Assembly (NCBI RefSeq): GCF_964656455.1
Contig: NC_135726.1
Location: forward strand, 21,711,168 to 21,775,167
Length of the DNA: 64,000 bases
DNA from: Halichoerus grypus
Lineage: Eukaryota > Chordata > Mammalia > Carnivora > Phocidae
Direction: 5' to 3'
In this document: positions 21,733-32,012 of the stretch, piece by piece
Numbering within the stretch: the stretch's first letter is position 1
Layout: each line of letters opens with the position of its first letter
Translations under genes and position numbers: made by a program
The notes under the pieces: model-generated
The model's input: the letters and a program-made list of their open reading frames with translations, nothing else
Database searches by the model: none
Told to the model about the DNA's origin: nothing

Positions 21733-21966
21733 TCCTTGATTATCTTTTTTTTTTTTTTTTTTTTAAAGATTTTATTTATTTATTTGACAGAAAGAGACAG
21801 CAAGAGAGGGAACACAAGCAGGGGGAGTGGGAGAGGGAGAAGCAGGCTTCCCGCGGAGCAGGGAGCCCGATGCGGGGCTCGATCCCAGGATCCTGGGATC
21901 ATGACCTGAGCCGAAGGCAGACGCTTAATGACTGAGCCACCCGGGCGCCCCTCCTTGATTATCTTT
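21733..21966 (-). mobile_element. Can-SINE, reverse
   Basis: A long T-tail, then aaagattttatttatttatt through gagccacccgggcgcccc. tccttgattatcttt is repeated at 21733-21747 and 21952-21966. It carries the ggcttcccgcggagcaggga variant. Frames of 73 and 115 codons across it are SINE artefacts. Confidence 0.95.
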
Positions 21967-22023
21967 ATTAGTTTTCTATTCTCTCTTTATTATTTCCATT
22001 TCTTCTCATTTAGGTTTAGTTTT

Positions 22024-22260
22024 TAGTTTTTTTTTAAGATCTTGTTTATTTATTTGGGAGGGAGAGAAAGAGAGAAAGATGGAGAGAGGGGGAGAGAGAG
22101 CAAGCATGAGCCAGGGTGGGGGGGGCAGAGGGAGAGGGAGAAGCGGACTCTCTGCTGAGTAAGGAGCCCACCACGGCCTCTATCCCAGTACCCTGGGATC
22201 ATGACCTGAGCCAAAGACAGATACTTAACTGACTGAGCCACCCAGGCACCCCTAGTTTTT
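22024..22260 (-). mobile_element. Can-SINE, reverse, with expanded purine section
   Basis: Body about 22032-22252 from ttaagatcttgtttatttat to gagccacccaggcacccc. tagttttt flanks it. The GA-rich part is longer than usual (agagaaagatggagagaggg and ccagggtggggggggcagag). Confidence 0.9.
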
Positions 22261-22499
22261 ACTTTTTATCCATTTCTTAAGTTGGGACTTTAGATGATTG
22301 ATTTGAGATCTTTCTTTTTTCTTAGTATCAACACTTTAACTGTGACTTTCACTCTAAACACTGCTCTAGTTACATCCCATGTTGTTTCATTTTTATTTAT
22401 CTTTATTTTTATTTATTTTAAAGTGTTTTTTAAATTATTATTTTTTCACCCATTGGTTAATTTGGAATATTTCTCCTAAAGAAATATACCAAATATGTG

Positions 22500-22521
22500 G
22501 TAATTAATTAATTAATTAATT
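22500..22521. repeat. (TTAA)n short tandem repeat
   Basis: Five copies of TAAT/ATTA; self-complementary. Confidence 0.85.
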
Positions 22522-22988
22522 TCTCCAAATTTTTTCCTCATATTGACTTTTAATTTCATTCTCTTATGGCCCAGAAACATACTGTGTAATAATAGTTGAA
22601 TGTATTGAAGTTGGTTTTTCAGTTTTGCATATGGTCTATCCTTGAAAAAAGGTATAATCTGTTGTTTTGTGGAGTAGTCTACAGATGTTAGGTCCATTAT
22701 ATTCCAATTTATATATAGGTTTATATTATAGTCAAGTCTTGATAACTTGTTGATCTTCTTTCTAGTTGTTATATACATTATTGAAAGTGTGGTGTTGAAG
22801 TCTTCAACTATTACTGTTGAATTGCCTCTTTATCCTTTTATTTCTGTCAGTTTTGTCTCATGTATTATGGTGCACTTTTATTAGGTACATATTTATTTAT
22901 AATTCTTAATATTACTGATGAGTTGATTCCTTTATCCTTATAAAATGTGTCCGTCATCTCTATTAATCAAAAAAAAACCATTAAAATC

Positions 22989-23360
22989 TGTTTGTTTGTT
23001 TTTGGTGGTGAAACAAGAAAGGAATTCATTTCAGTGAGGCCAGCACTGAGAAGACAGCAGACTGATGTTTCAAAGACTGTCTCCAAAGTTCTGAAAATAC
23101 TTCCTTATTTACATAAGGAAAATGTGGGACAAGGGTCACTGAGTTTGTGCAAGTGGGCAGTGAAGGTCAGTTCGATCATTTTCTTAGGGTCTTGCTGGTT
23201 TAGGGCAGTCTTTATTGCTTGAGGGGGTAGTTTCAGTTCCCGTCAAGGGATGCTTAACTCTTTTGCCTGAGTTAAGAGATGAGCTGGGGAGAACTCTATC
23301 AGTTAGAAAGATGGGGTCAAATGGAGTTCATTTAAGTCCTCTCTCAAATCCCCACTGTCA
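22989..23360 (-). mobile_element. Probable solo LTR inside the L1, reverse
   Basis: This 372-bp block has no L1 similarity and splits L1 homology that continues on both sides. On the + strand it starts TG and ends CA, as an inverted LTR should. It is flanked by aaat(c)/aaaat, a plausible short duplication. On the minus strand an AATAAA lies in ctcaagcaataaagactgcc, a likely LTR poly(A) signal. No protease, polymerase or envelope sequence accompanies it, so it is a solo LTR of an old endogenous retrovirus. Family not recognised. Confidence 0.5.
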
Positions 23361-25435
23361 AAAATTAGTTCATCCACTCCAGCTTTCTTGTGGTTGTTGT
23401 TTGCATGATGTATCTTTTTCCACACTTTTATTTCAATATTTATAACTTTGAATTTAAAGTTGATCTTCTGTAGACATCATACAGTTGGATTATGGTTTTT
23501 ATCCAGTCTGACAGTCTCTGACTTTTGATTAGATTGCTTTATCTGTTTCATTTAATGCTAATATTGATATAGTTAGATTTGTATCTACTATTTTATTCTT
23601 GTTTTCTACATGTTTCATATATTTGTTGATCACCCTTTGCTCTTTTACTGCATTTTTTGGTATTAAATGAATATTTTCTAGGGTATTTTTTTTTTTAATT
23701 CTTCAATGATGTTTCACTCTCTTTATTATTTTCTTATAGCTGCTTTAAGAGTAATCTTGATCATATACATGCTAATTTATGAGAACATACATTCTGAATT
23801 CCAGTGAGTTATAGAAACATTATTCCTATAGAGCTCTAGCCCTTATTTTTCCTTTTGTTCGATTATTTTTATACAGATTACATGTATATATTTCAAAAAC
23901 AAAATAATGCACTATTATAATTATTAGCTTCTATAATTTTATGTCTTTAAAAGAAGCTAAAAGAAGAAAGAGCAAATATATGTTTACAGTGTTTTTAATA
24001 TTAACCTTCTCGTTCACCATTTAGTATTCTCTTCCTTTATTCTTGCAGAATTGATTTACTTCTGATGTATTATAATTTGGGGACACTTACTTTCCAGCCT
24101 AAAAAATATTTTTAAGGCAGACTTGTTAGAAAAGAAATCACTTTTCATGTTTATTTGGGAAAACTTTTGTTTTGCGCTCAGGTTTGAAAGATAGTTTTTC
24201 TGGGTATAAGATTCTTGGTTGACTACTGTCTTCTGGCCTCTATTCTTCTTATTGAGGTGGCAGCTGTTAAGGTTATTGTGTCCCTTCATATTGATGAATC
24301 ATTTTTCTTTTTCTCCTTTCAAATTTTTCTCTCTGTCTTTGGCTTTCAACATTTTTACTATGATCCTTTTATGTGTGAATCTCTTTGCATTTATCTGGTT
24401 TGGAGGTTTCTGACTTTCTGAGGTGTATAGATTAATGTTTTTCATCAACTTAAAAACTTTTAACTATTATTTCTTCAAATATTTCCTCCACTTCTTTCTC
24501 TTCCCTCCTTGTACTCCCATTATGGTATCATAATGGTATCATGGTATTCTTAATTGTATCTCACATTTCTCTTTAGCTCTTTAATTTCTTGTCATTCATT
24601 TCCCTCTATTTTTCAGATTCCATAAACTACATCAATCTATCTAAGATTTCCTATTCTTTTTTATTTTTATTTATTTTTTTGACACAGAGAGAGACAGCGA
24701 GAGAGGGAACACAAGCAGGGGGTTGGGAGAGGGAGAAGCAGGCTTCCTGTGGAGCAGGGAGCCCGATGTGGGGCTCGATCCCAGGACCCCAGCATCATGA
24801 CCTGAGCCGAAGGCAGACACTTAATGACTGAGCCACCCAGGCGCCCTAAGATTTCCTATTCTTAACCAGTTCAGATCTAATCTTGAGCTCCTCTAGTGGA
24901 TTTTTCATTTCAGTTATTCTACTTTTCAACTCCATAATTTCCATTTATAGAAATCTTAAACAAAACTTTGTTATTCTTTGCTGAAGATATATTGTTATTT
25001 TGCCTTTCTTTAGTTCTTTAAGTAATGGTTTCCTTAAGTAATTTGAACATATTTATAATGGCTGCTTTAATGTTTTCATTAAATTCAACAACTGCATTCT
25101 CCCCCAGGATAATTTTTCTGTGTATAGGTCACATTTTCCTGTTGTTTTGCATGTCAACACTTCATGTTGAAAACTAAACATTTTAGATAATTTATCCAGC
25201 AAATTTGGATGATTTGAATCCCTTCTCTGCTAAGGCTTGTTGTTGCTTTTGCTTTTTGTTTTATTTAGTGCCTAGCTAGACCATTTTATATTTCCTTTGC
25301 AATTAGAAACTTTTGATGTTGCTCCTCAGATGGTGCTTTTTGGGGCATGTGCACAATCACTGGGATCATAGGGGTTTCAGCAAGCCTTTTTTTCACTAAC
25401 TCTTTTCCTGATCCAACTTGCTGGCAGTCCCCACT
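23361..25435 (-). mobile_element. Older LINE-1/HAL1-like sequence, antisense
   Basis: 23365-23740 continues the antisense ORF2 start and linker (cactccagctttcttgtggt, catgatgtatctttttccac, cttttgattagattgcttta). 24060-25435 matches antisense ORF1/5' region of L1M or HAL1: tctgtctttggctttcaaca, ctattatttcttcaaatatt, ggatttttcatttcagttat, gaacatatttataatggctg. 23740-24060 is less certain. No open frame survives. Confidence 0.65.
24641..24863 (-). mobile_element. Can-SINE, reverse
   Basis: An 18-bp exact duplication ctaagatttcctattctt flanks it (24641-24658 and 24846-24863). Body from ttttatttatttttttgaca to gagccacccaggcgcc. Young, complete copy of the ggcttcctgtggagcaggga type. Confidence 0.96.
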
Positions 25436-25579
25436 AATTACTGCTCATTATTTTTTAGTACTGAATAATATTCCATTTTCTGGATGTACCACCTTTTATT
25501 CTTTCACCTACTGAAGGACAGTTTGGTTGCTTCCAAGGTTAAGCAATTATGAATAAAGCTACTATAAACATCAGTGAGC

Positions 25580-25606
25580 GGGGGGGGGGGGTTTGGTGGG
25601 GGGAGA
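25580..25606 (+). repeat. G-run with G-quadruplex potential
   Basis: Twelve consecutive G, then tttggtggggggag. It arose inside the L1, where other copies read a mixed TG-rich sequence. Confidence 0.8.
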
Positions 25607-26062
25607 GACTTTTTCAACACCTTTGGCTAAATACTAAGGAGCATGATTTCTAGATCATACAGTATGGGTATGTTTACTTTTGTAAGAAATCACAAAACTG
25701 TCTTGAAAGGTGCCTGTACCATTTTACATTCCCACTAGCGATGTATGAGAGTTCCTGTTGTTTCCCATTGTGTCTAGCACTTTGTTCTGGATTTAGGCCA
25801 TTTTAATAGATATGTAGAGGTAGTTCCTTGTTTTTTATTTATTTGTATTTCTCTACTGGCGTATGATGTGAAGTTCTTCTCATAAGCTTATTTGTCATCT
25901 GTGTATGTCCTCTGATGAGGTGTTAAAGTCTTTGGACCATTTTTTTAATTGGGTTTTTTTGTTTTCTTATTGTTGAGTTTTAAGAGTTATTTGCATATTT
26001 TACATAACATTTCTTTATCACATGTGTCTTTGCAGATATTTTTCCCACTTTATGGCATGTCT

Positions 26063-26263
26063 TCTAATTCTCTCTCTCTCTTTTTTAAAAGATTTTATTT
26101 ACTTGAGAGAGAGCGAGTGAGAGAGAGCTGGGGCAGAGGGGCAGAGGGAGAAAGAGACTTTCTGCTGAGGAGGGACCCCATGTAGGGCTCAATCCCAGGA
26201 CCCCGGGATCATGACTCAAGTCATGACCAACTGAGCCACCTAGGTGCCCCTCTCATTCTCTTC
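26063..26263 (-). mobile_element. Can-SINE, reverse, shortened
   Basis: Body about 26081-26250, from tttaaaagattttatttact to gagccacctaggtgcccc. The B-box region is partly lost (atgactcaagtcatgaccaa). Flanks ctaattctctctc / ctcattctcttc are an imperfect duplication. Confidence 0.88.
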
Positions 26264-26282
26264 ACATTGTTTTTTTGGAGAG

Positions 26283-26439
26283 CAGAATTTTTCACTTTTT
26301 TTTTTTTTTTAAGATTTTATTTATTTATTTGTCAGAGAGAGACATAGCGAGAGAGGGAACACTCTGGGACCATGACCCGAGCCGAAGGCAGACGCTTAAC
26401 GACTGAGCCACCCAGGCTCCCCCAGAATTTTTCACTTTT
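26283..26439 (-). mobile_element. Can-SINE, reverse, with internal deletion
   Basis: A 17-bp exact duplication cagaatttttcactttt flanks the copy (26283-26299, 26423-26439). The body is only about 123 bp. The tail and GA-rich part (gagagagggaacac) are joined directly to tctgggaccatgacccgagc, so the middle block is missing while both ends are intact. Confidence 0.93.
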
Positions 26440-27089
26440 AATGAAGTCTACTTTAACTATTATTTTATGCATCATGTCTTTGATATTTTATCTAAAAAGG
26501 CATTACCATTATGCAAGGTCATGTAGGTTTTACCCTTTTTTCTTCTAGGAGTTTTAAAGCTTCGCATTTTGTTAGGTCTGTGATTCATTTTGAGCTATAT
26601 TTTGTTAAGGGACTAAGGTCTTTTTCTCAGATCATTTTGTTTTGTTTTGTTTTGTTTTTTGCCTGTGGATATCGTTTGTTCCAGCACCATCTGTTGAAGA
26701 GATGACCTTTGTTCCATTCTAGTGTCTTTGCTCCTTTATAAAAAATCAATTGACTGTATTTGTGAGGGTTTATTTCTGGGCTCTCTATTATGTTCTATTG
26801 ATCTGTCTATTCTTTGGCCAATACCACACAGCCTCAGTTACTGTTGCTTTATAATGAGTTTTGAAGTCAGATAACATCAGACCTCCAAATTTGTTCTTCT
26901 CCTTCAATATAGTGTTGACTATTGTGGGTCTTTTTTCTCTACATATAAACTTTAGAATTTGTTTGTCAGTATCCATAAAATAAGTTGCTAGGATTTTGAT
27001 TGGGATTTCATTCAATATTGGTCAGTGATAATGGTTTTTTATTGATGTATTTTGGTAGGATGAAGAAGTACTGCTGTAGTTTCTGGTTT

Positions 27090-27975
27090 GCAGAGAAGTT
27101 TAATTATGAATGGGTGTTTTCATTGATCAGTATTCCTAGTATAACCATATCTTCCTCCTAATTTTTATGCCTGGTAATTTTTGTTTGATATCAGATGTTT
27201 TAAATTTTATGTTATTGGTTACAGGATTTTGTTGTATTCTTTTAATGATTATCGGCTTTTATTTGTGGGATATAATCAACTTTAGACCAATTTGAGGCTT
27301 TAAAATTTTGCTTTAGTCTCTGTTATTGCAGTTTCAGAGAGCCTTCATTTTGGCATTTCTTTAGTCCCACTATGAAGGTAATACCATTCTGTTGAATCTA
27401 ACAAATGCCTCATTTTCTTTTCTTTTTTTAAGATTTATTTATTTTATTTGAGAGAGAGATCAGGGGGAGGGGTAAGGGGAGAGAGAGAATCCCAAGCAGA
27501 CTCCACACGGAGTGTAGAGCCTAACAGGGAGCTCAATCTCACACCCTGAGATCACAACCCTGAGGTCACAACCTGAGCCAAAACCAAGAGTTGGATGCTT
27601 AACTGACTGCATTACCCAGGCACCCCACAAATGCCTCATTTTCTAAGAGGCCTTACCACTTTGGCTTCTAGGATCACCAACTATTGCCAAACTTGTGTGA
27701 GTTCTGATGATGCATGGTCTATCGCTTTGCAGTGGTTCTTTCTTTGGCCCTGGGTAATTTCTTCTTATGCAACTATGGAGATCAGTGTCCAACCAGAATT
27801 TTAAATTTTAAGAGTGCCCTACCTATGCAATTCTTTTTTCTTTTTTTTTTTTTTTTTTTGGAAGTGCCACCTGAGCATTCTAGTTGCTTCAGCCTCCCCA
27901 AATTCTAATCTCTGCATCCTCTACTCAGTAAGCTCATCAGACTCTGTTTGCACCCTCCCTTTCTCTGTGGCCTGA
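27090..27975 (-). mobile_element. L1M/HAL1-like 5' region, antisense
   Basis: tttatgcctggtaatttttg, gatatcagatgttttaaatt, and later gagcattctagttgcttcag, cctctactcagtaagctcat follow the antisense order of an old L1-type 5' end. Interrupted by a SINE and by poly(T) at 27832-27859. Confidence 0.5.
27401..27644 (-). mobile_element. Can-SINE, reverse, older subfamily
   Basis: acaaatgcctcattttct is duplicated exactly (27401-27418, 27627-27644). Body 27419-27626, with gagccaaaaccaagagttgg, the older Can-SINE variant. The duplication is perfect although the body is of an old type. Confidence 0.94.
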
Positions 27976-28626
27976 AAATTTCTTCCAGGCCATTAACTGA
28001 GGTAAACACTAGGCTTACCTAAATTTAATTCCTTTGTTTAGGCTTGCAGTATTTCTTTGACCTTTGTCTAGTGTCTAAATATTTGCCTTCAGTATATTTT
28101 GTTGAGTTATCTAGTTGCTCATGGCAGGAATCAAACCTATAGCAAAATTTTTCTTGGATATGAGCAGATGTGTCTTTCCTGTCTAAATCTACATTAGTAA
28201 AGAAAAATTTCATACTCGAAAATTATATATCTGTAAGTAAAAATTATACAATGTGGCCAATTTACTTAATTTCTTTGGGTTCAGTTTGCATTCTCCTTTG
28301 CCAAAAACTATTTGTCCTTTATTTAAATTTTCATCTGTGAATGGCTTAACAAATGCCTTGCAGTATATTCTTAATAAACATTGAGTGAATGAAAACTGAA
28401 TGATGAATGATTATACCATCTTTCATAGAGAATGGGGAAATCAGTGGCATATGTTGCTTGTGATAATAGAAATATCAGAACACTCTCCTGATGGAGAGAT
28501 TATTTTTTTTTAATTTCTCTGAAATATAAAATTTACTAGCTTCTTGGGATGGAGGTGAATACTAAATTGTGAACAAGTGAGACTCCTGCTTAGTGTACTT
28601 CCCTTCCTTAAAGAAATGCCCATTAA
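27976..28626. other. AT-rich interval with a MIR/L2 tail
   Basis: 28345-28400 (ccttgcagtatattcttaat, aaacattgagtgaatgaaaa) is the worn 'ctcaataaatgtttgttgaatgaa' tail. The rest is unassigned. Confidence 0.4.
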
Positions 28627-28757
28627 GGGGCACCTGGCTGGCTCAGTCAGAAGAGCATGCAACTCTTGATCTTGGGTTTGTGAGTTCTAGCCCCGTGTTG
28701 GGTGTAGAGATTACTTAAATAAATAAATTTTAAAAAATAGAGGAAATACCCATTAAG
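28611..28757 (+). mobile_element. Short Can-SINE (older, B-type), forward
   Basis: Body 28627-28740: ggggcacctggctggctcag, aactcttgatcttgggtttg, gttgggtgtagagattactt, ending in AAATAAATTTTAAA. This short form lacks the CT-rich block. Flanks aagaaatgcccattaag / aggaaatacccattaag differ at two sites, so it is an older insertion. Confidence 0.92.
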
Positions 28758-28839
28758 CACAGGGAAAATATTAGACCACACTCTCTTCCAGCTTGACCAT
28801 TTCCCAGGTGCTAGGATCTCGGTTATAGTGGAGAAGTTC

Positions 28840-28990
28840 ATCTGATGACTTGAATTATAATCTTAGTATCATCCTTAAATAACTAAACATATGATTTTGG
28901 AGAAGGCACTCCCAACTACTTGGGTCTAAGTTTACATCCATATAAAATGATGTAGTTGGACTAAATAAAGTACCTGCTCACTTTCATCAA
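28840..28990 (+). mobile_element. MIR fragment, forward
   Basis: tggagaaggcactcccaact, gtctaagtttacatccatat and aaaatgatgtagttggacta resemble the MIR 'tgggcaagtcacttaacttc ... cctcatctgtaaaatgg' run. Diverged. Confidence 0.5.
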
Positions 28991-29790
28991 AACTATTTGT
29001 CACCATGTTTCCTTTCTCATTCATCCATTCGCTCATTCTCATTAGATACACTTGAAAGAGAGGGTTGCCTGATACTGTTTTTTTCATAACCCACCTTAGT
29101 GAGAATATAAAAAAAGAAATGACTCAAAGAGAGGAAATAACACAAATATCAATAATATAAGATGCAATATAATTTTATTGCATTTGCTATGACTTTTCAG
29201 AGCTAAGTTAAAGCTAGCAGAAAATTCTTTATCTGGTCATTAGTTCAGTGTTCCATAGAATAAAGTACTTCTGGAACTACAAAAGTGGGCTGTATCATAT
29301 GATTTGAGAGAACTGAATATAAATTTACTAACATGTTACTCAATACAAATTTTACATTTGTTTCTATAACTTGTATAATTAAGGATATGAAAATTACATT
29401 TAACATTCTATTTGTCTCATTGAATATGTTACTTTTAAAGTTTATCCCTCAAATTGTTCCCAGGGCTGTCTTTGTATTTTGAGAAGAGTTAATATGTAGT
29501 AGCACCATAAGTAAGTTTGTAGTATGTAATAGCAATGAGATATGCCATATCCATATAATCTGTTTTATAATTAGCACTCTTTGATTTATATATTACATTT
29601 TATTGTAAGATAGGACAAAATTATGAAGGAACTATAATTCTAGATATCTGTGTTTCACAATTATAGAATAAAAGTATTATAATTTCTAACACTATTGGGT
29701 TATTGGTGGTGAAAGAATGTGCTGAGGTATCTTTTTTTTCTTAACATTGTGTTTGCAAAGAGAAAATTTAGTTAAATATTGTGGTTTTGT
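28991..29790. other. AT-rich single-copy-looking DNA
   Basis: No repeat family, exon or motif recognised. Confidence 0.4.
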
Positions 29791-29792
29791 TT

Positions 29793-30128
29793 AAAAATTA
29801 TTCAAACAGGTGTGCCTGGCTGGCTCAGTTGGTGGAGCTTGGGACTCTTGATCTTGGGGTTATGGGTTTGAGACCCACGTTGGGTGTAGAGATTACTTAA
29901 AAATAAAATCTTTAGTGGTGCCTGGGTGGCTCAGTCAGTTAAGCGTCTGCCTTTGGCTCAGGTCATGATCTCAGGGTCCTAGGATCGGGCCCTGGGGAGT
30001 CTGCTTCTCCCTCTCCCTCTGTGCCCTCCACCTCCCGCTTTGTGTACTCTCTCTCTCTCTCAAATAAATAAAATCTTTAAAAAAATAAAATAAAAAAAAT
30101 TTAAAACAAATAAATAAAAATTATTGAA
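29793..30128 (+). mobile_element. Two Can-SINEs in tandem, forward: short type carrying a long type in its tail
   Basis: 29808-29914 is a short-type SINE (tgtgcctggctggctcagtt, tgggtgtagagattacttaa, aataaaatctttag). 29915-30115 is a long-type SINE (tggtgcctgggtggctcagt to aataaataaaatctttaaaa). Only the outer flanks match (aaaaattattcaaa / aaaaattattgaaa), so the second most likely entered the A-tail of the first. The second lacks the 'ctccctgctcagc' part (gggccctggggagtctgctt). Confidence 0.9.
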
Positions 30129-30137
30129 ATTAACCAT

Positions 30138-30340
30138 TTATTTACTCATCCAAAAATAATAAGCATCAAGCACTGTCCAGGACCTGGACACATAATAGCA
30201 AATGAGCTAGACACAGTATCATCCCTTACAGAACTTGCCCTCTCCTTGGGAAGATAGTAGACAAATAACATATAAGTAAAAATACAAAATTGACAGCCAT
30301 GTAAACTTCAAGAATTATCAGGGTAATACCAAAGGATGTA
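30138..30340 (-). mobile_element. LINE-2 3' end, antisense
   Basis: gcatcaagcactgtccagga, cataatagcaaatgagctag, cccttacagaacttgccctc and gatagtagacaaataacata follow the antisense L2 end. A clear but diverged copy. Confidence 0.75.
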
Positions 30341-30392
30341 TCTGGGCTGAAGGATGGAGCTAGTCTGTTAAGGGAATAGTGTTCTATAGATC

Positions 30393-30401
30393 ATCCACAA
30401 A

Positions 30402-30437
<36 letters not shown>

Positions 30438-30636
30438 TTTTATTTATTTATTTGAGAGAGAGAGAGAATGAGAGACAGAGAGCACGAGAGGGAAGAGGGC
30501 AGAGGGAGAAGCAGACCCCCTGCTGAGCAGGGAGCCCGATGTGGGACTCGATCCCGGGACTCCAGGACCATGACCTGAGCCGAAGGCAGTCGCTTAACCA
30601 ACTGAGCCACCCAGGCGCCCAATCCACAAATCTTTT
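30393..30636 (-). mobile_element. Can-SINE, reverse, long poly(T)
   Basis: atccacaaatctttt is duplicated exactly (30393-30407, 30622-30636). The poly(T) is about 30 bases. The body ends gagccacccaggcgccc and is close to consensus. A young copy. Confidence 0.96.
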
Positions 30637-30753
30637 AATGCTACATGTCTCCCAGCAGTATACCCTCTTCACACTTCTCCAGTATATGCTTCTGCCTACT
30701 ATACATCTCCATCTGGGTATACTACAGAAACTTTAAATGCATCATGTGTACAA

Positions 30754-30986
30754 TCAAATCCAATTTTTTTAAAAAGATTTTATTTATTCATCGGAGACAC
30801 AGAGATACAGAGAGAGAGAGAGAGAGCATGAGCAGGGAGAGAGGCAGAGGGAGAGGGAGAAGCAGGCTCCTCGCTGAGCCAGGAACCCAATGTGGGGCTC
30901 AATCCCAGGACCCTGGGATCATGACCTGAGCCGAAGGCAGACGCTTAACCATCTGAGCCACCCAGGCGCCCCTCAGATCCAGTTTT
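30754..30986 (-). mobile_element. Can-SINE, reverse
   Basis: Body about 30768-30972 from aaaaagattttatttattca to gagccacccaggcgcccc. Flanks tcaaatccaatttt / tcagatccagtttt match with two differences. Confidence 0.93.
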
Positions 30987-31224
30987 CAATGCTTACATTT
31001 TCTAAGTTTAACCATTTTCCAACTTTTACGGCTTACTCCTACTGATTTACCACAAAAATCTCTTAAGCATATTCCCTTTCTCCAGCTCCTCTGTGGATAC
31101 CCCAGTTATGCATTTACTTTAGGATACTTGGTGAATATCAGGTTTTATGCCATATGCTTTACAAGTTATACATAAATAATCTTTACCCCAAGATAGTTAC
31201 TGTTAAATCATTGGCCTTTGGCCT

Positions 31225-31468
31225 CTAGAGCTTGCTTTTTATTTTTATTTATTGTTTTTAAGATTTTATTTCTTTGAGAGAGTGAGAGCAAGAGTGAGAG
31301 AGAGAGCATGAGCAGGGCAGAAGGGCAGAGGGAGAGGGAGAAGCAGACTCCCCGCTGAGCAGGGAGCCCCATGTGGGACTTGATCCCAGGACCCAGGGAT
31401 CATGACCTGAACCAAAGGCAGACACTTAACCAACTGAGTTATGCAGGTGCCCTAGAGCTTGCTTTTTA
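31225..31468 (-). mobile_element. Can-SINE, reverse
   Basis: ctagagcttgcttttta is duplicated exactly (31225-31241, 31452-31468). The body ends gagttatgcaggtgcc, a mutated head. It is the third antisense SINE in 1.1 kb. Confidence 0.94.
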
Positions 31469-31639
31469 AATCACTATTCCCTTACATTCTCTATTCTGAA
31501 CTGATTGACATCCCTGAAATGTGGTTCTGTCAGGCCCAGCACTGCTAGATCACCAGTTCTCCCTCTAACACAAGATTCTTTGAGATTCTCTAGCATAGAT
31601 ATCAGCAGTGCAGAAACCTGGGTATTTGAAAAAAATGTG

Positions 31640-31870
31640 TGTATGTATATGATACACTTACATTATAGTATAGCATATTACAATATATTATAGTATATTA
31701 AAATGTTTATAGAACTTGTATATGTATATATGTATGTGTATATATCATGTATATGTATAAATATGAATATATTTTAATTATATTTATAATATATCATAAG
31801 TATATAAATATAATATATACTTAATTATATTAATTATATTATAATATATATAATTGGTGCTCTAGTGTGT
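31640..31870. repeat. TA-rich simple-sequence block
   Basis: About 220 bases dominated by TATA/TTAATTATA with short TG runs at the right edge. Probably low-complexity expansion. Confidence 0.8.
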
Positions 31871-31884
31871 GTGTATGTGTATGA

Positions 31885-32012
31885 GTGAATTTGGCCTCAC
31901 CCTGAATCTGCAGAATCATAAATTCTCAGAGTGAAAACTAGAAATCTGTATTTTTCAAAATGTTGCAGGCAATTCTGATGATCAGCCAGCATTGGTGAGC
32001 TATGGTTTCCAG
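31885..32012 (-). mobile_element. MER5-like hAT remnant
   Basis: ctgaatctgcagaatcataa, aatctgtatttttcaaaatg and caggcaattctgatgatcag follow the antisense MER5A-type order ('aatctctgggg ... atctgtgttttaacaag ... ccaggtgattctgatg'). Confidence 0.5.

Larger units (their letters stand above)
20925..22988 (-). mobile_element. Older LINE-1, antisense, interrupted by two SINEs
   Basis: Left part (to about 21732): gatgtaattgacataaaata, attctactatatgaatatat and aagtggctgcattattttg, antisense L1MB-like 3' UTR and ORF2 end. After the SINE, 22260-22988 matches the antisense linker/endonuclease half of ORF2: ctctagttacatcccatgtt, gtggtgttgaagtcttcaac, gatgagttgattcctttatc. Sequence between these halves is missing, so the copy has an internal deletion or is two copies. 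All frames are broken. Confidence 0.75.
25440..27028 (-). mobile_element. Older LINE-1, antisense, ORF2 end and 3' UTR
   Basis: tgaataatattccattttct, tacattcccactagcgatgt, cactttatggcatgtcttct and ctgggctctctattatgttc run in antisense ORF2 order. The minus-strand frame 26788-27015 encodes LKFICREKRPTIVNTILKEK and KATVTEAVWYWPKNRQINRT, a conserved ORF2p segment. Homology stops near 27028 (5' truncation). Interrupted by two SINEs. Confidence 0.85.

Noticed and set aside
21588..21935. 115-codon + strand frame
   Set aside because: Runs through an antisense L1 fragment and a reverse Can-SINE; the Arg/Glu-rich part is SINE sequence seen again in frames at 24589, 49787 and 53683.
30393..31468. Regularly spaced similar units resembling an array
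   Set aside because: They are three independent Can-SINEs with different target duplications, not a tandem or CRISPR-like array.
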